NCBI RefSeq assembly: GCF_013033355.1 | Contig: NZ_WQDY01000001.1 | Coordinates: 558,001-622,000 of the forward strand | Source: Ruegeria lacuscaerulensis | Lineage (GTDB): Bacteria; Pseudomonadota; Alphaproteobacteria; Rhodobacterales; Rhodobacteraceae | Direction: 5' to 3' | Length of the DNA: 64,000 nucleotides | Shown here: piece by piece, positions 7,877 to 16,596 of the stretch | Position numbering within the stretch: position 1 is the first letter of the stretch | Layout: every line of letters starts with the position of its first letter | Notes under the pieces: generated by a model | What the model was told of the DNA's origin: nothing | What the model saw: the letters and a program-made list of their open reading frames with translations, nothing else | Databases searched by the model: none | Position numbers and translations under genes: made by a program

Positions 7877-9190
7877 TCATTTTTCCGGAATGAGGCCACG
7901 GGGGCTGAACCTGAGAACGATCAGCAATATCAGCCCCATAGTGAACAGGCGCATATGCGCGGCACTTTCGATCAAGTGGGCTTTCAGCGCACTTCCTTCT
8001 GGCATTCCGGACGTGATCAGGTTCATCAGCCAAAGACCAATGGGTTCCACCTGAACCCACAGGAACCAGATCAAGAACGCGCCCAAAACCGCTCCGAAAT
8101 TGTTACCCGAACCGCCGACGATCACCATGACCCACACAAGAAAGGTAAAACGCAGCGGGTTGTAGGTGCCCGGTGTCAGCTGCCCGTCCAGGGTGGTCAT
8201 CATTGCGCCAGCGATGCCACAGATTGCAGAGCCAAGAACAAAGATTTGCAGGTGCCGGCGCGTGACGTCCTTGCCCATCGCTTCGGCCGCGACTTCATTG
8301 TCGCGAATGGCGCGCATCATGCGGCCCCATGGGCTTTTCAGCGCCATCTGCGCCATCCATAGCAGCACTAGCAGCACTATGGTGAACAGCAGCGAATAGC
8401 CCAGCTTGACCGAAAGCGTCGAGGCAGTAACGGGATCAAGACCCAGCCATTCGGCGCGAGCGATGAAACCGGGATCTGCTTGCAATTCGACCTCATATCC
8501 CACCACAGGTGCCGGGCGCGGAATGCCGTAGACATTCTTGACGCCGCGGGCCAGCCAATCCTCGTTTTTCATGACGGCGATGACGATTTCGGCAATCCCC
8601 AAGGTCGCGATGGCGAGATAGTCGGATCGCAACCCCAGTGCAGTTTTTCCGATCAACCAGGCTGCCCCGGCTGCCAGAAGACCGCCAGCAGGCCACGCGA
8701 TCAGGACCGGCAGGTTCAAGCCGCCGATGTTACCCGCTACGGCCGGGTCGATCGCCTCGATCGCTGCGACATTGGGGTCAAATACCGCGCGGTAGATAAA
8801 AAACCCGACAATGAGTATGGCCACAATCGTCAGTGTCTGAACCCGACCTTTTGGTAATTTCCGGGCGGTCACGACGGCCGCAACCACGGTCGCGGCACCC
8901 AGCACCAGCGACAGTATGACCCCATACCCACCTGCGACCCACGCACCGGGTGTCGGTGGTGTCGAGACCAGAACAACCGCCAACCCGCCCAAGGCCACAA
9001 ACCCCATGACGCCGACGTTGAAAAGACCGGCAAATCCCCATTGCAGGTTTACCCCGATCGCCATGATGGCCGAGATCAGCCCCATGTTCAGGATCAATAT
9101 GGCTGAGTTCCAGCTTTGCGTGAAACCGGACAGCAGGATCAGGCTGGCAACGGCCACAAAAAGCAGCGTGTTTTTAACGGGCTCGGTCAT
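7877..9190 (-). CDS. livM: Branched-chain amino acid ABC transporter permease LivM
   Basis: A 437-residue polytopic inner-membrane permease, with about ten hydrophobic segments and the LivM conserved region near Arg-Ser-Asp-Tyr-Leu-Ala-Ile-Ala-Thr-Leu-Gly. It pairs with LivH to form the membrane channel for leucine, isoleucine, valine or a related substrate. The start overlaps the livH stop by four bases (ATGA), so translation is probably coupled. It is the last gene of the operon and is followed by a terminator hairpin. It is somewhat longer than typical LivM, with extra hydrophobic N-terminal segments; the exact substrate is not determined. Confidence 0.88.
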   Translation of the reverse strand: MTEPVKNTLLFVAVASLILLSGFTQSWNSAILILNMGLISAIMAIGVNLQWGFAGLFNVGVMGFVALGGLAVVLVSTPPTPGAWVAGGYGVILSLVLGAATVVAAVVTARKLPKGRVQTLTIVAILIVGFFIYRAVFDPNVAAIEAIDPAVAGNIGGLNLPVLIAWPAGGLLAAGAAWLIGKTALGLRSDYLAIATLGIAEIVIAVMKNEDWLARGVKNVYGIPRPAPVVGYEVELQADPGFIARAEWLGLDPVTASTLSVKLGYSLLFTIVLLVLLWMAQMALKSPWGRMMRAIRDNEVAAEAMGKDVTRRHLQIFVLGSAICGIAGAMMTTLDGQLTPGTYNPLRFTFLVWVMVIVGGSGNNFGAVLGAFLIWFLWVQVEPIGLWLMNLITSGMPEGSALKAHLIESAAHMRLFTMGLILLIVLRFSPRGLIPEK

Positions 9191-10197
9191 ACCGCTTTCC
9201 CCTTGAATAGGCCCGTGGGCTTAAACAGAAGCACGATCAGCAGAATGGCAAAGCTGACGGCAAATTTGTAATCGGTGGACAGGAACTGGACCAATCCAGA
9301 AGGCTCCAGACTTTCCGGAGCCAGATAGGTCAGCACCTTTTTCCACGCATAGGTGATGGTCACCTCGGAAAACGCGATGATGAATCCACCCGCGATGGCG
9401 CCCAGTGGATTGCCCAAGCCACCCACGATGGCCGAGGCAAAGATCGGCAGCAGAAGCTGGAAATAGACGAAGGGCTTGAAGCTTTTGTCGAGGCCATAGA
9501 GCACACCTGCAGTGGTCGCCAGCGCGGCAACGATGATCCATGTGATCATCACCACACGCTCGGGGTTGATGCCGGACAGCAGGGCCAGGTCTTCGTTATC
9601 CGAATAGGCACGCATCGACTTGCCGGTGCGGGTTTTGTTCAGGAACCAGAACAGCAGCACCACAGCGACAACGGCCACAACCACAGTAATGCCCTGAGAG
9701 GTCTTGATCGCAAGCCCCTCACGCAGGCCGGTCATCGCTTTGAAGTCACGCGCCGAGACGATGAACCGTGCGCCGTCCGAAAAGCGTTGATCATCCGGGC
9801 CGATGATGAATCGCACAATGCCGTTCATGATGAACATCACGCCCATCGACACGATCACCAGAATGACCGGTTTGGCCTTTTGTTCTCGGTAGAACCTGTA
9901 AACCAGCCGGTCGGTGACCAGCACCAGAACGATGCAGCCGAGAATGGCAAAGGGCAGGGCCAGCAAAGCGGTCGGAAGCGGCCCGAAACTGACCCCGGCG
10001 GCCTGTAGACCCCACGTGACCAGAACCGCAATCATCGCGCCAAAGGCCATCGTATCGCCATGAGCAAAGTTCGAGAACCGCAGGATGCCGTAGATCAGCG
10101 TCACCCCCAAAGCGCCCAGTGCCAACTGGCTGCCATAGGCGATTGCGGGAACAAGAACGAAGTTGGAGAGCGCCACAAGGGCGTTGAGGAAGTCCAT
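9187..10197 (-). CDS. livH: Branched-chain amino acid ABC transporter permease LivH
   Basis: A 336-residue polytopic permease of the LivH family, with the typical Gly-Val-Thr-Leu-Ile-Tyr-Gly-Ile-Leu-Arg-Phe-Ser-Asn-Phe-Ala-His-Gly-Asp segment near residue 30. The frame extends six codons further upstream, but the ATG at 10197 is chosen. It overlaps the stop of the preceding small gene by one base in a TAATG arrangement, a standard coupling signal, and starts the first membrane segment. It partners LivM, LivF, LivG and the binding protein encoded upstream. Confidence 0.88.
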   Translation of the reverse strand: MDFLNALVALSNFVLVPAIAYGSQLALGALGVTLIYGILRFSNFAHGDTMAFGAMIAVLVTWGLQAAGVSFGPLPTALLALPFAILGCIVLVLVTDRLVYRFYREQKAKPVILVIVSMGVMFIMNGIVRFIIGPDDQRFSDGARFIVSARDFKAMTGLREGLAIKTSQGITVVVAVVAVVLLFWFLNKTRTGKSMRAYSDNEDLALLSGINPERVVMITWIIVAALATTAGVLYGLDKSFKPFVYFQLLLPIFASAIVGGLGNPLGAIAGGFIIAFSEVTITYAWKKVLTYLAPESLEPSGLVQFLSTDYKFAVSFAILLIVLLFKPTGLFKGKAV

Positions 10198-10631
10198 TAA
10201 AACTCCTGCTCGCATTTGCCTGAGAATGCGCGTCGTCCGTTGCTAGCTTTCGTATAGTCGGCATAGCGCAGCGGTTGGGTTAGAAACGTCACTGAGAGTT
10301 CGGTGGTCGAAGTCTTTGTCACATACATATACTCGTGTTTATCACCTTCGACCCGGAACGCTGTCAGAAAGTCGTTTTGTGAAGTGGCGGTCCACTCTTG
10401 CCCATCGGACAAGCGAATTTTGGACGTGATCTCGCCTGCTTTGGCGATCCTATCGACTGAAAAATCTCCGAAGCTACTTTTTATACGCTCGGGAGGTGTG
10501 CCCAATAGTTCAAGCGTGAACTCATCGCCCTCACAGTTCTCCACGTTTGTGCAGATTTCTTGCAGTATGCAGGGGGCTGCCCATGCTGAACTGCAAAAAG
10601 AGATAAATGCGACAATCAATACGGTTCTCAC
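10197..10631 (-). CDS. Small secreted protein inserted between livF and livH
   Basis: A 144-residue protein of no family I recognise. It starts with GTG at 10631, one base after the livF stop, and ends in a one-base overlap with the livH start, so it is embedded in the operon. Residues 1-17 form a signal peptide ending in Ala-Trp-Ala-Ala. The mature protein starts Pro-Cys-Ile-Leu-Gln and has three more cysteines (two early, one near the end in Gly-Lys-Cys-Glu), suggesting disulfides in the periplasm. The rest is polar with short beta-like stretches. ABC transporter operons of this type normally lack such a gene. A role in transport is only suggested by position. Confidence 0.7.
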   Translation of the reverse strand: MRTVLIVAFISFCSSAWAAPCILQEICTNVENCEGDEFTLELLGTPPERIKSSFGDFSVDRIAKAGEITSKIRLSDGQEWTATSQNDFLTAFRVEGDKHEYMYVTKTSTTELSVTFLTQPLRYADYTKASNGRRAFSGKCEQEF

Positions 10632-10632
10632 C

Positions 10633-11463
10633 TCACCCCCCCAAGAAGCTCTTACGCACTTCGGGATCGGCCAGCAATTCCTTGCCCGTGCCGGTATAGG
10701 CGTTCCGCCCCTGAACCAGCACATATCCCTTATCCGCGATCTCCAGCGCCTGACGGGCGTTCTGTTCGACCATCAGGATCGGCAGCCCGGTACGCGAGAC
10801 CTCGATGATCCGGTCAAACAGCTCATCCATAACAATGGGCGAGACACCAGCGGTCGGTTCGTCCAGCATCAGCACCTTAGGTTGTGTCATCAGCGCGCGG
10901 CCCACGGCGACCTGTTGGCGTTGACCGCCCGACAGCTCTCCCGCCGCTTGGTTGCGCTTGTCGCGCAGGATGGGGAAGAGGTCATAGACCTGTTCCATCG
11001 TTCCCGAAATATCGTCGCGGCGGATGAAAGCGCCCATCTCAAGGTTTTCTTCTACCGTCATCGACGTGAAGATGTTCGAGGTCTGCGGCACAAAGCCCAT
11101 CCCGCGCATCACCCTATCTTGTGGGCTGAGGTTGGTGATGTCCTCACCGTCCAGCCGAACCGCGCCCGAGCGCACGTCCAGCATGCCGAACACGGCTTTC
11201 ATCGCGGTGGATTTGCCCGCGCCATTGGGGCCGACGATTACCGCAATCTCACCCTTTTCCACGGCGATGGTGCAGTCGTGCAGGATGTCTGGACCCTTGC
11301 CATACCCGCCAGTCATGGTGTCGCCGATCAGGAAGGGGCCGCCTTCGACCTTGTGCGTCTCACCGCTTGTGCGATGGGCGGGGGTCATGGTGCCGACACC
11401 ATGCGTATTGGTGATCGAGGCGTCCTTGTTGCCCTTGTCGTCCTGGTAGGGGTTGTCGCTCAT
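10633..11463 (-). CDS. livF: Branched-chain amino acid ABC transporter ATP-binding protein LivF
   Basis: A 276-residue ABC ATPase. Walker A is Gly-Pro-Asn-Gly-Ala-Gly-Lys-Ser, the signature is Leu-Ser-Gly-Gly-Gln-Arg-Gln, and Walker B ends Leu-Met-Leu-Asp-Glu-Pro. It carries the LivF C-terminal pattern with Val-Glu-Gln-Asn-Ala. About 35 extra polar N-terminal residues precede the usual start, and the ATG at 11463 overlaps the livG stop by four bases. Together with LivG it powers the LivHM permease at the cytoplasmic face. Confidence 0.88.
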   Translation of the reverse strand: MSDNPYQDDKGNKDASITNTHGVGTMTPAHRTSGETHKVEGGPFLIGDTMTGGYGKGPDILHDCTIAVEKGEIAVIVGPNGAGKSTAMKAVFGMLDVRSGAVRLDGEDITNLSPQDRVMRGMGFVPQTSNIFTSMTVEENLEMGAFIRRDDISGTMEQVYDLFPILRDKRNQAAGELSGGQRQQVAVGRALMTQPKVLMLDEPTAGVSPIVMDELFDRIIEVSRTGLPILMVEQNARQALEIADKGYVLVQGRNAYTGTGKELLADPEVRKSFLGG

Positions 11464-12248
11464 GCGCCCGCCTCCAGCTTGTCTTTGTTCTTGAGGCCGG
11501 TGCCCAGATAAGCTTCGATCACCTGCTCATTGGCCTTGATCTGATCCAGAGTGCCTTCGGCCAGCACCTTGCCCTCGGCCATACAGATGACCGGGTCGCA
11601 GATCTTGCCGATGAAATCCATGTCATGCTCGATGACCACGAAGGTATAGCCGCGTTCCTTGTTCAGGCGCAGGATCGTGTCGGCGATGGTCATCAGCAGG
11701 GTGCGGTTAACGCCCGCGCCAACTTCGTCCAGAAACACGATCTTGGCGTCGACCATCATGGTGCGGCCCAGTTCCAGCAGTTTCTTCTGCCCGCCCGAGA
11801 CCTGACCGGCCTTGTGATCGGCCAGATGTTCGATGGTCAGGAATTCCAGCACCTCATCGGCCTTGGCCTTCAAAGCGCGTTCTTCATCGGCGATACGCTT
11901 ACGGCCGAACCACGTGTTCCAAAGCGATTCACCCGATTGCGCCCCCGGAACCATCATCAGATTCTCGCGGCAGGACATCGAATAGAATTCATGCGCAATC
12001 TGGAAGGTGCGCAGCAGGCCCTTGTGAAACAGCTCATGCGGGGGCAGGCCGGTGATATCCTCACCATCCATATGGACCTTCCCGCTGGTCGGCGGCAGAA
12101 CGCCCGCGATCACGTTGAACAGAGTGGTTTTTCCGGCCCCGTTCGGTCCGATCAGACCGGTGATCGAGCCCTTTTGGATTTCCAGCGATGCCCCGTCCAC
12201 CGCATGAAACCCGCCGAAATGCTTGTGCACGTCTTCGACGACGATCAT
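11460..12248 (-). CDS. livG: Branched-chain amino acid ABC transporter ATP-binding protein LivG
   Basis: A 262-residue ABC ATPase with Walker A Gly-Pro-Asn-Gly-Ala-Gly-Lys-Thr, signature Val-Ser-Gly-Gly-Gln-Lys-Lys-Leu, Walker B Ile-Val-Phe-Leu-Asp-Glu, and the typical LivG His-Asp-Met motif near the end. In many LivG proteins Walker B reads Asp-Glu-Pro; here the residue after Glu is Val (Asp-Glu-Val-Gly-Ala-Gly), a small departure. It follows the binding-protein gene after a hairpin-containing spacer and overlaps livF. Confidence 0.87.
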   Translation of the reverse strand: MIVVEDVHKHFGGFHAVDGASLEIQKGSITGLIGPNGAGKTTLFNVIAGVLPPTSGKVHMDGEDITGLPPHELFHKGLLRTFQIAHEFYSMSCRENLMMVPGAQSGESLWNTWFGRKRIADEERALKAKADEVLEFLTIEHLADHKAGQVSGGQKKLLELGRTMMVDAKIVFLDEVGAGVNRTLLMTIADTILRLNKERGYTFVVIEHDMDFIGKICDPVICMAEGKVLAEGTLDQIKANEQVIEAYLGTGLKNKDKLEAGA

Positions 12249-12323
12249 CTTATCCCCTAGCCGCCGTTTTCCGGCGTTGTTGCCACATCCCTGTACGAAT
12301 GGTGCGGGCTTTTGTCATTGAAA

Positions 12324-12348
12324 CAGCCCGGACACAAGGCCCGGGCTG
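12324..12348. terminator. Hairpin between the binding-protein gene and livG
   Basis: CAGCCCGG pairs with CCGGGCTG across 9 bases in the 127-base spacer. Leftward, in the operon direction, the following tract is only TTTCAATG. Partial termination or protection of the upstream mRNA end would give more binding protein than membrane components, as is common for such operons. Confidence 0.55.
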
Positions 12349-12375
12349 CTTGTTTTTATGACTTATACGTGTCGA

Positions 12376-13557
12376 TCAACGGAAGTTAACGGTCTTGTTC
12401 TCGCCGTCGGTCACTTCGATCTCGCGGTACGAGCCTGCGCTTTCACCGGGGCCGATCAGCTCAACGCCGGACGCGCCGACATAGTCGATGTCCTGACCTG
12501 CGGCCAGCAGTTCCAGACCCTTGGCCAGCTCACCGGGATAGATTTTTTCGCCCGGCGCATTGGCGACATCCATGATTTTCGCACCGTAGTCAGCGGGGTT
12601 GGTGGATCCGGCCGCCTGCATCGCCAGCATGAACAGCGCAGCCGCGTCATAGCTTTCCGGCGAATAAGGCGACGAACCGTCGAAACCTGCAGCTTCGGCC
12701 ATGGCAAAGTACTTCTCAGCACCTTCACCACCCGAACCGGCGATCTGACCGAACGAGCCGTTCAGGTCGGGGCCAACATTGTTGGGCAGCGAGTCACCGA
12801 TCATGCCGCCGGGCAGACCGAATGTGTCAAACGCACCGCTGTCCAGCGCCGACTGGATGATGCCCAGACCACCTTGGTCGAGATAACCGGCGACAACCAG
12901 AATGTCGCCACCGGCCGAGGCCAGAGCGCCCACTTCGGCCGAGTAGTCGGCTTTCCCGTCTTCGTGTGCGGCAACGATGGTCACTTCGCCACCTGACGCC
13001 TCAAACGAGGACTGGATCGCGTCTGCCAAACCCTTGCCGTAGTCGTTGTTGGTGTAGGTCAAAGCAATCGAGCTGATGCCACGGTCATTCAGGATGTCCG
13101 CCATCACCTGACCTTCACGCGCGTCCGACGGGGCGGTGCGGAAGAACAGGCCGTTGTCTTCCATGGTCGACAGGCCGGGCGAGGTCGCCGACGGCGAAAT
13201 CATCACCATGCCGTTCGGGATCGCGACGTTCTGTAGGATCGCACCGGTCACGCCCGAGCAATCGCCGCCAATGATGCCAGCAACGCCATCCGCAATCATG
13301 CGTTCCCCGTTCGAGGTGGCCAAACCATTGTCGATACAGCCAGTGTCTGCACGCGACGCGGTTACTTTGGTGCCATCCAGCAGCTTGCCGGATTCAGTGA
13401 CCTCGGCCATCGCCATCTCGGCACCCGATCCCATGGCCGGGGCCAGCGATTCAATCGGGCCGGTGAAGCCAAACAGAACGCCCAGCGAAATGTCTTCGGC
13501 TAGTGCCGGACCAGCCAGCAGAGCGGATGCTGCAGTTGCAGTAAGCAGCTTTTTCAT
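12376..13557 (-). CDS. Branched-chain amino acid ABC transporter substrate-binding protein
   Basis: A 393-residue periplasmic binding protein of the LivJ/LivK family (type I periplasmic fold). The ATG at 13557 begins a classic signal peptide (Met-Lys-Lys start, Ala-Leu-Ala cleavage near residue 20). The frame extends further upstream but without a signal-like start. The mature protein opens with Ile-Ser-Leu-Gly-Val-Leu-Phe-Gly-Phe-Thr-Gly-Pro, the usual ligand-pocket start. It is the first gene of the operon and diverges from a sugar dehydrogenase gene. The substrate could be branched-chain amino acids, other amides or small ligands used by this family. Confidence 0.87.
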   Translation of the reverse strand: MKKLLTATAASALLAGPALAEDISLGVLFGFTGPIESLAPAMGSGAEMAMAEVTESGKLLDGTKVTASRADTGCIDNGLATSNGERMIADGVAGIIGGDCSGVTGAILQNVAIPNGMVMISPSATSPGLSTMEDNGLFFRTAPSDAREGQVMADILNDRGISSIALTYTNNDYGKGLADAIQSSFEASGGEVTIVAAHEDGKADYSAEVGALASAGGDILVVAGYLDQGGLGIIQSALDSGAFDTFGLPGGMIGDSLPNNVGPDLNGSFGQIAGSGGEGAEKYFAMAEAAGFDGSSPYSPESYDAAALFMLAMQAAGSTNPADYGAKIMDVANAPGEKIYPGELAKGLELLAAGQDIDYVGASGVELIGPGESAGSYREIEVTDGENKTVNFR

Positions 13558-13707
13558 ATGGTTACTCCCTATTGTGAACGTATTCGTTCTGGTCACGACC
13601 CTAGGCAAGCTGTTCGGAAAAGAAAAGTCCTAACGAAAACGTGTTTTTGTCGAGAGGAAACCTATTTGTTTTCTTAGTGCTAACACAGCGGTTCCAAGGT
13701 GAAAAAC

Positions 13708-14808
13708 ATGACGGTTCGGGTATTTGCGATTCTTGTTTTTATGTTCGGCACGGGTTCCGCTTTGGCGGATACGCTGAAAACCTCCGCCGGGAATGTTCAG
13801 GTAGACACGATGGTCGAGGACCTGGATACGCCATGGGCCATCGGTATTCTGCCCAACGGCGCATTTCTCGTGACCGAACGGGATGGTGAGTTGTTGTATG
13901 TCGCAGAAGGAAAAGCCAACCCTGTGCGCGGCGTTCCGAAAGTGGTTGCGAACGGGCAGGGTGGGTTGCTTGATGTCACGATACCAAAGGATTTCGACCA
14001 GAGCCGTGAAATTTTCCTGACATTTTCAAAGTCACAGCGGGGTGGTGCTGGCACTGCAATTGCCGTGGCTCGTTTGTCGGAAAGTGGAGATCGTTTGACG
14101 AACCTGCGGGCGATTTTTGAGGCGCTGCCCGGAGGCTCGGGCGGTCGCCATTTCGGCTCGCGGGTGGTCGAAGCGACGGACGGGACACTGTTCGTCACAA
14201 TCGGAGATCGCGGTGATCGTCCTCAGGCGCAAGACAGGACGAACCATATTGGTACGGTGGTCCGCATCAATCGCGACGGCTCTGTCCCCGCAGATAACCC
14301 GTTCGTGGGCCAAGCCGATATTCGGCCCGAGATTTGGTCCTATGGGCACCGAAATCCACAAGGTGCGGGGCTGGACGCCCAAGGCCAGCTTTGGACATCG
14401 GAACATGGTGCGCGAGGAGGCGACGAAGTGAACTTGATCCGCCCCGGCTTAAACTATGGATGGCCCGTGATTTCATACGGAAAGCACTATTCCGGACAAA
14501 GTATTGGCGAAGGTACCGCCAAGGACGGAATGGAGCAGCCGCGTCACTATTGGGATCCGTCCATCGCTCCGTCCGGCTTGTTGGTCTATTCGGGAAAACT
14601 GTGGCCGCAATGGGCAGGGGATATTTTCGTTGGATCGCTCAAATTCAACTACATCGCCCGACTATCGGGTGCCCCCCTGAAAGAAGTCGAACAGATCAAA
14701 GGCCCCGAAACGGAACGCGTTCGGGATATCGTCGAAGCACCGGACGGAACGATCTGGTTCATTTCCGTGGGACAAGGAGCGGTTTTCCGGCTTTCACCTG
14801 ACACATAA
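13708..14808 (+). CDS. PQQ-dependent soluble sugar dehydrogenase (YliI/GSDH family)
   Basis: A 366-residue exported beta-propeller enzyme that oxidises aldose sugars with PQQ in the periplasm. A signal peptide (about residues 1-20, Ala-Leu-Ala) is followed by Asp-Thr-Pro-Trp-Ala. Family landmarks are Gly-Asp-Arg-Gly-Asp, Gly-His-Arg-Asn-Pro-Gln-Gly, and Glu-His-Gly-Ala-Arg-Gly-Gly-Asp-Glu with Asn-Tyr-Gly-Trp-Pro. The GTG at 13699 is open in frame, but the ATG at 13708 has AAGG about 8 bases upstream and is preferred. No PQQ synthesis genes are nearby. It may share a divergent promoter region with the transporter operon. Confidence 0.87.
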   Translation: MTVRVFAILVFMFGTGSALADTLKTSAGNVQVDTMVEDLDTPWAIGILPNGAFLVTERDGELLYVAEGKANPVRGVPKVVANGQGGLLDVTIPKDFDQSREIFLTFSKSQRGGAGTAIAVARLSESGDRLTNLRAIFEALPGGSGGRHFGSRVVEATDGTLFVTIGDRGDRPQAQDRTNHIGTVVRINRDGSVPADNPFVGQADIRPEIWSYGHRNPQGAGLDAQGQLWTSEHGARGGDEVNLIRPGLNYGWPVISYGKHYSGQSIGEGTAKDGMEQPRHYWDPSIAPSGLLVYSGKLWPQWAGDIFVGSLKFNYIARLSGAPLKEVEQIKGPETERVRDIVEAPDGTIWFISVGQGAVFRLSPDT

Positions 14809-14888
14809 GGTGCTGGCCTCTATGCTTGACTGTTGACCCTGAACCAGGCTTGTTTTGGGGCATCAGGGTCATATCAGGGTGCTGTCCA

Positions 14889-15416
14889 TTGCGCGACTTC
14901 TCGATAGAAATGTGTGACGACCTGCCAGATCACGAGGAGCTGAACGGAATCCTGTCCCAGTACTATGCGTTGATCGTTCAACGCATGACGGCTATGGGGT
15001 TTGAAATAGACCCGGCTGCTCCGAAAAGCGCATTGGCAGAGTTTTGGGCGCGGTCGGATGACTATCTAGCGCCGAACGGGTGCCTGGTTCTGGCGAAAGA
15101 CCGCACAGGTCAGATCATAGGATGCGGCATGATGAAACGTCTGGATCAGGAAACTGGTGAATTGAAACGGGTGTTCGTGACCGAAACTGCACGCGGCACC
15201 GGTGCAGGGCGAGCCTTGATTCGAGCGCGAGAGGACGCGGCGCGTTCCTTGGGACTAAAGCGCCTGGTGGCCGACACGCTTACACCGAATATCGAGATGC
15301 GGAACCTCTATCCGAAATTGGGATTTTTAGAGCTTTCCGAACCCATCGAGACGACCACCTATCTGGATCAGCCCATGCTGAGGCCGCATCTACACTACTT
15401 TGCTAAGACCCTGTAA
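14889..15416 (+). CDS. GNAT-family N-acetyltransferase
   Basis: About 175 residues of a GNAT domain. The acetyl-CoA binding motif A is visible as Val-Phe-Val-Thr-Glu-Thr-Ala-Arg-Gly-Thr-Gly-Ala-Gly-Arg-Ala-Leu, and motif B as Asn-Leu-Tyr-Pro-Lys-Leu-Gly-Phe. The start is uncertain. A TTG at 14889 includes the likely first beta strand and follows AGGGTG, while the first ATG at 14910 would trim it. The acceptor substrate is unknown. It converges closely on the GlxA-type regulator gene. Confidence 0.75.
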   Translation: MRDFSIEMCDDLPDHEELNGILSQYYALIVQRMTAMGFEIDPAAPKSALAEFWARSDDYLAPNGCLVLAKDRTGQIIGCGMMKRLDQETGELKRVFVTETARGTGAGRALIRAREDAARSLGLKRLVADTLTPNIEMRNLYPKLGFLELSEPIETTTYLDQPMLRPHLHYFAKTL

Positions 15417-15422
15417 GCCCGG

Positions 15423-16427
15423 TCAGACGGAAAGCCGCCCGGCTTGGGCTCCGCGTTCGCGGTAAGGCGTAGTGTTGTAATGCGCACGATAGCATTTCGA
15501 GAAATGGCTGGGTGAGGCAAAGCCACAGGCCAGGGCCACGTTGATCACGCTCATATCCGTTTGCATCAGCAAATTGCGCGCCTTGTGCAGGCGCAGCTCC
15601 ATGTAATACCGTTTGGGCGACCTGCTTAGATAGCGGCGGAACAGGCGTTCCAACTGACGGGTCGACATACCCACGTCTTTGGCCAGAATCGAGGGCGAGA
15701 TCGGCTCTTCGATGTTCTTTTCCATCATCAGGATAACTTGGCTAAGCTTTGGATGCCGAACGCCGATCCGGGTAGGTGTGGACAGACGCTGAGTGTCCTG
15801 ATCGGTACGGATCGAGGAATAGATCATTTGATCGGCGACGGCATTGGCAAGATCTTCACCGTAGTCATCGGCAATAATCTTCAGCATCAGATCAATCGAC
15901 GACGTCCCGCCCGCCGTTGTCATCCGGTTGCCATCAATTTGGAAAACAGACTTGGTCAGCTCAACCTCATCAAATTCCTCAACAAAGCTGTCTGCGTTTT
16001 CCCAGTGAATGGTTGCGCGTTTACCGTCCAGCAAACCAGCTTTGGCCAGCGTGTAGGCAGCTGTGCACAACCCCCCGATCTTGAGGCCACGCCGTGCTTC
16101 ACGCCGCACCCAGTTCAGAACCTTTTTGGTTGTCGCGGCCTGCACGTCGACGCCACCGCAAATCATCACAACGTCATCGCGCTGCAACTCATTCAGGTCG
16201 GTGTCCAACTTAAACTCGGTCCCGGCCGAGCATTTGACAGTCTCGCCGCCTTCGCCCGCGAAGGTCCAGGAATACAGATCTTTGTCAGCCATCCGGTTCG
16301 CGATACGCAAACTGTCCAACGCCGAAGCGAATGACAAAAGCGAAAACTTGTCCAGCAGGACAAATACGAAATTCCGGGGGTTGGCCGCAGTGTCTTGCAC
16401 CGTGACAACTTGGCGTTGCTCTTGCAT
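15423..16427 (-). CDS. GlxA-family transcriptional regulator (DJ-1/PfpI plus AraC domains)
   Basis: A 334-residue regulator. Residues about 15-185 are a DJ-1/PfpI-like domain, with the Gly-Leu-Cys-Thr-Ala-Ala-Tyr nucleophile-elbow-like segment, and about 230-325 are two AraC helix-turn-helix motifs. This architecture includes GbdR and CdhR, which sense glycine betaine and carnitine in pseudomonads, and close relatives are common in roseobacters. No matching catabolic genes lie next to it, so the ligand is open. It diverges from the DAHP synthase gene. Confidence 0.85.
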   Translation of the reverse strand: MQEQRQVVTVQDTAANPRNFVFVLLDKFSLLSFASALDSLRIANRMADKDLYSWTFAGEGGETVKCSAGTEFKLDTDLNELQRDDVVMICGGVDVQAATTKKVLNWVRREARRGLKIGGLCTAAYTLAKAGLLDGKRATIHWENADSFVEEFDEVELTKSVFQIDGNRMTTAGGTSSIDLMLKIIADDYGEDLANAVADQMIYSSIRTDQDTQRLSTPTRIGVRHPKLSQVILMMEKNIEEPISPSILAKDVGMSTRQLERLFRRYLSRSPKRYYMELRLHKARNLLMQTDMSVINVALACGFASPSHFSKCYRAHYNTTPYRERGAQAGRLSV

Positions 16428-16596
16428 GGCGAGGTGTCCTTGATTCGGCGCCTGATGACGTTGCGTCTGGCGACAGATGTGACAGCCACCATGATCAAAG
16501 GTTGTTTAGGTCGTCAAGGGGCGCAAATCGGATATGGTCACTCTGCAATGCATTTTGTATAGAGACGACCTGAATACTTCAGCGGAGATCAAAGCT

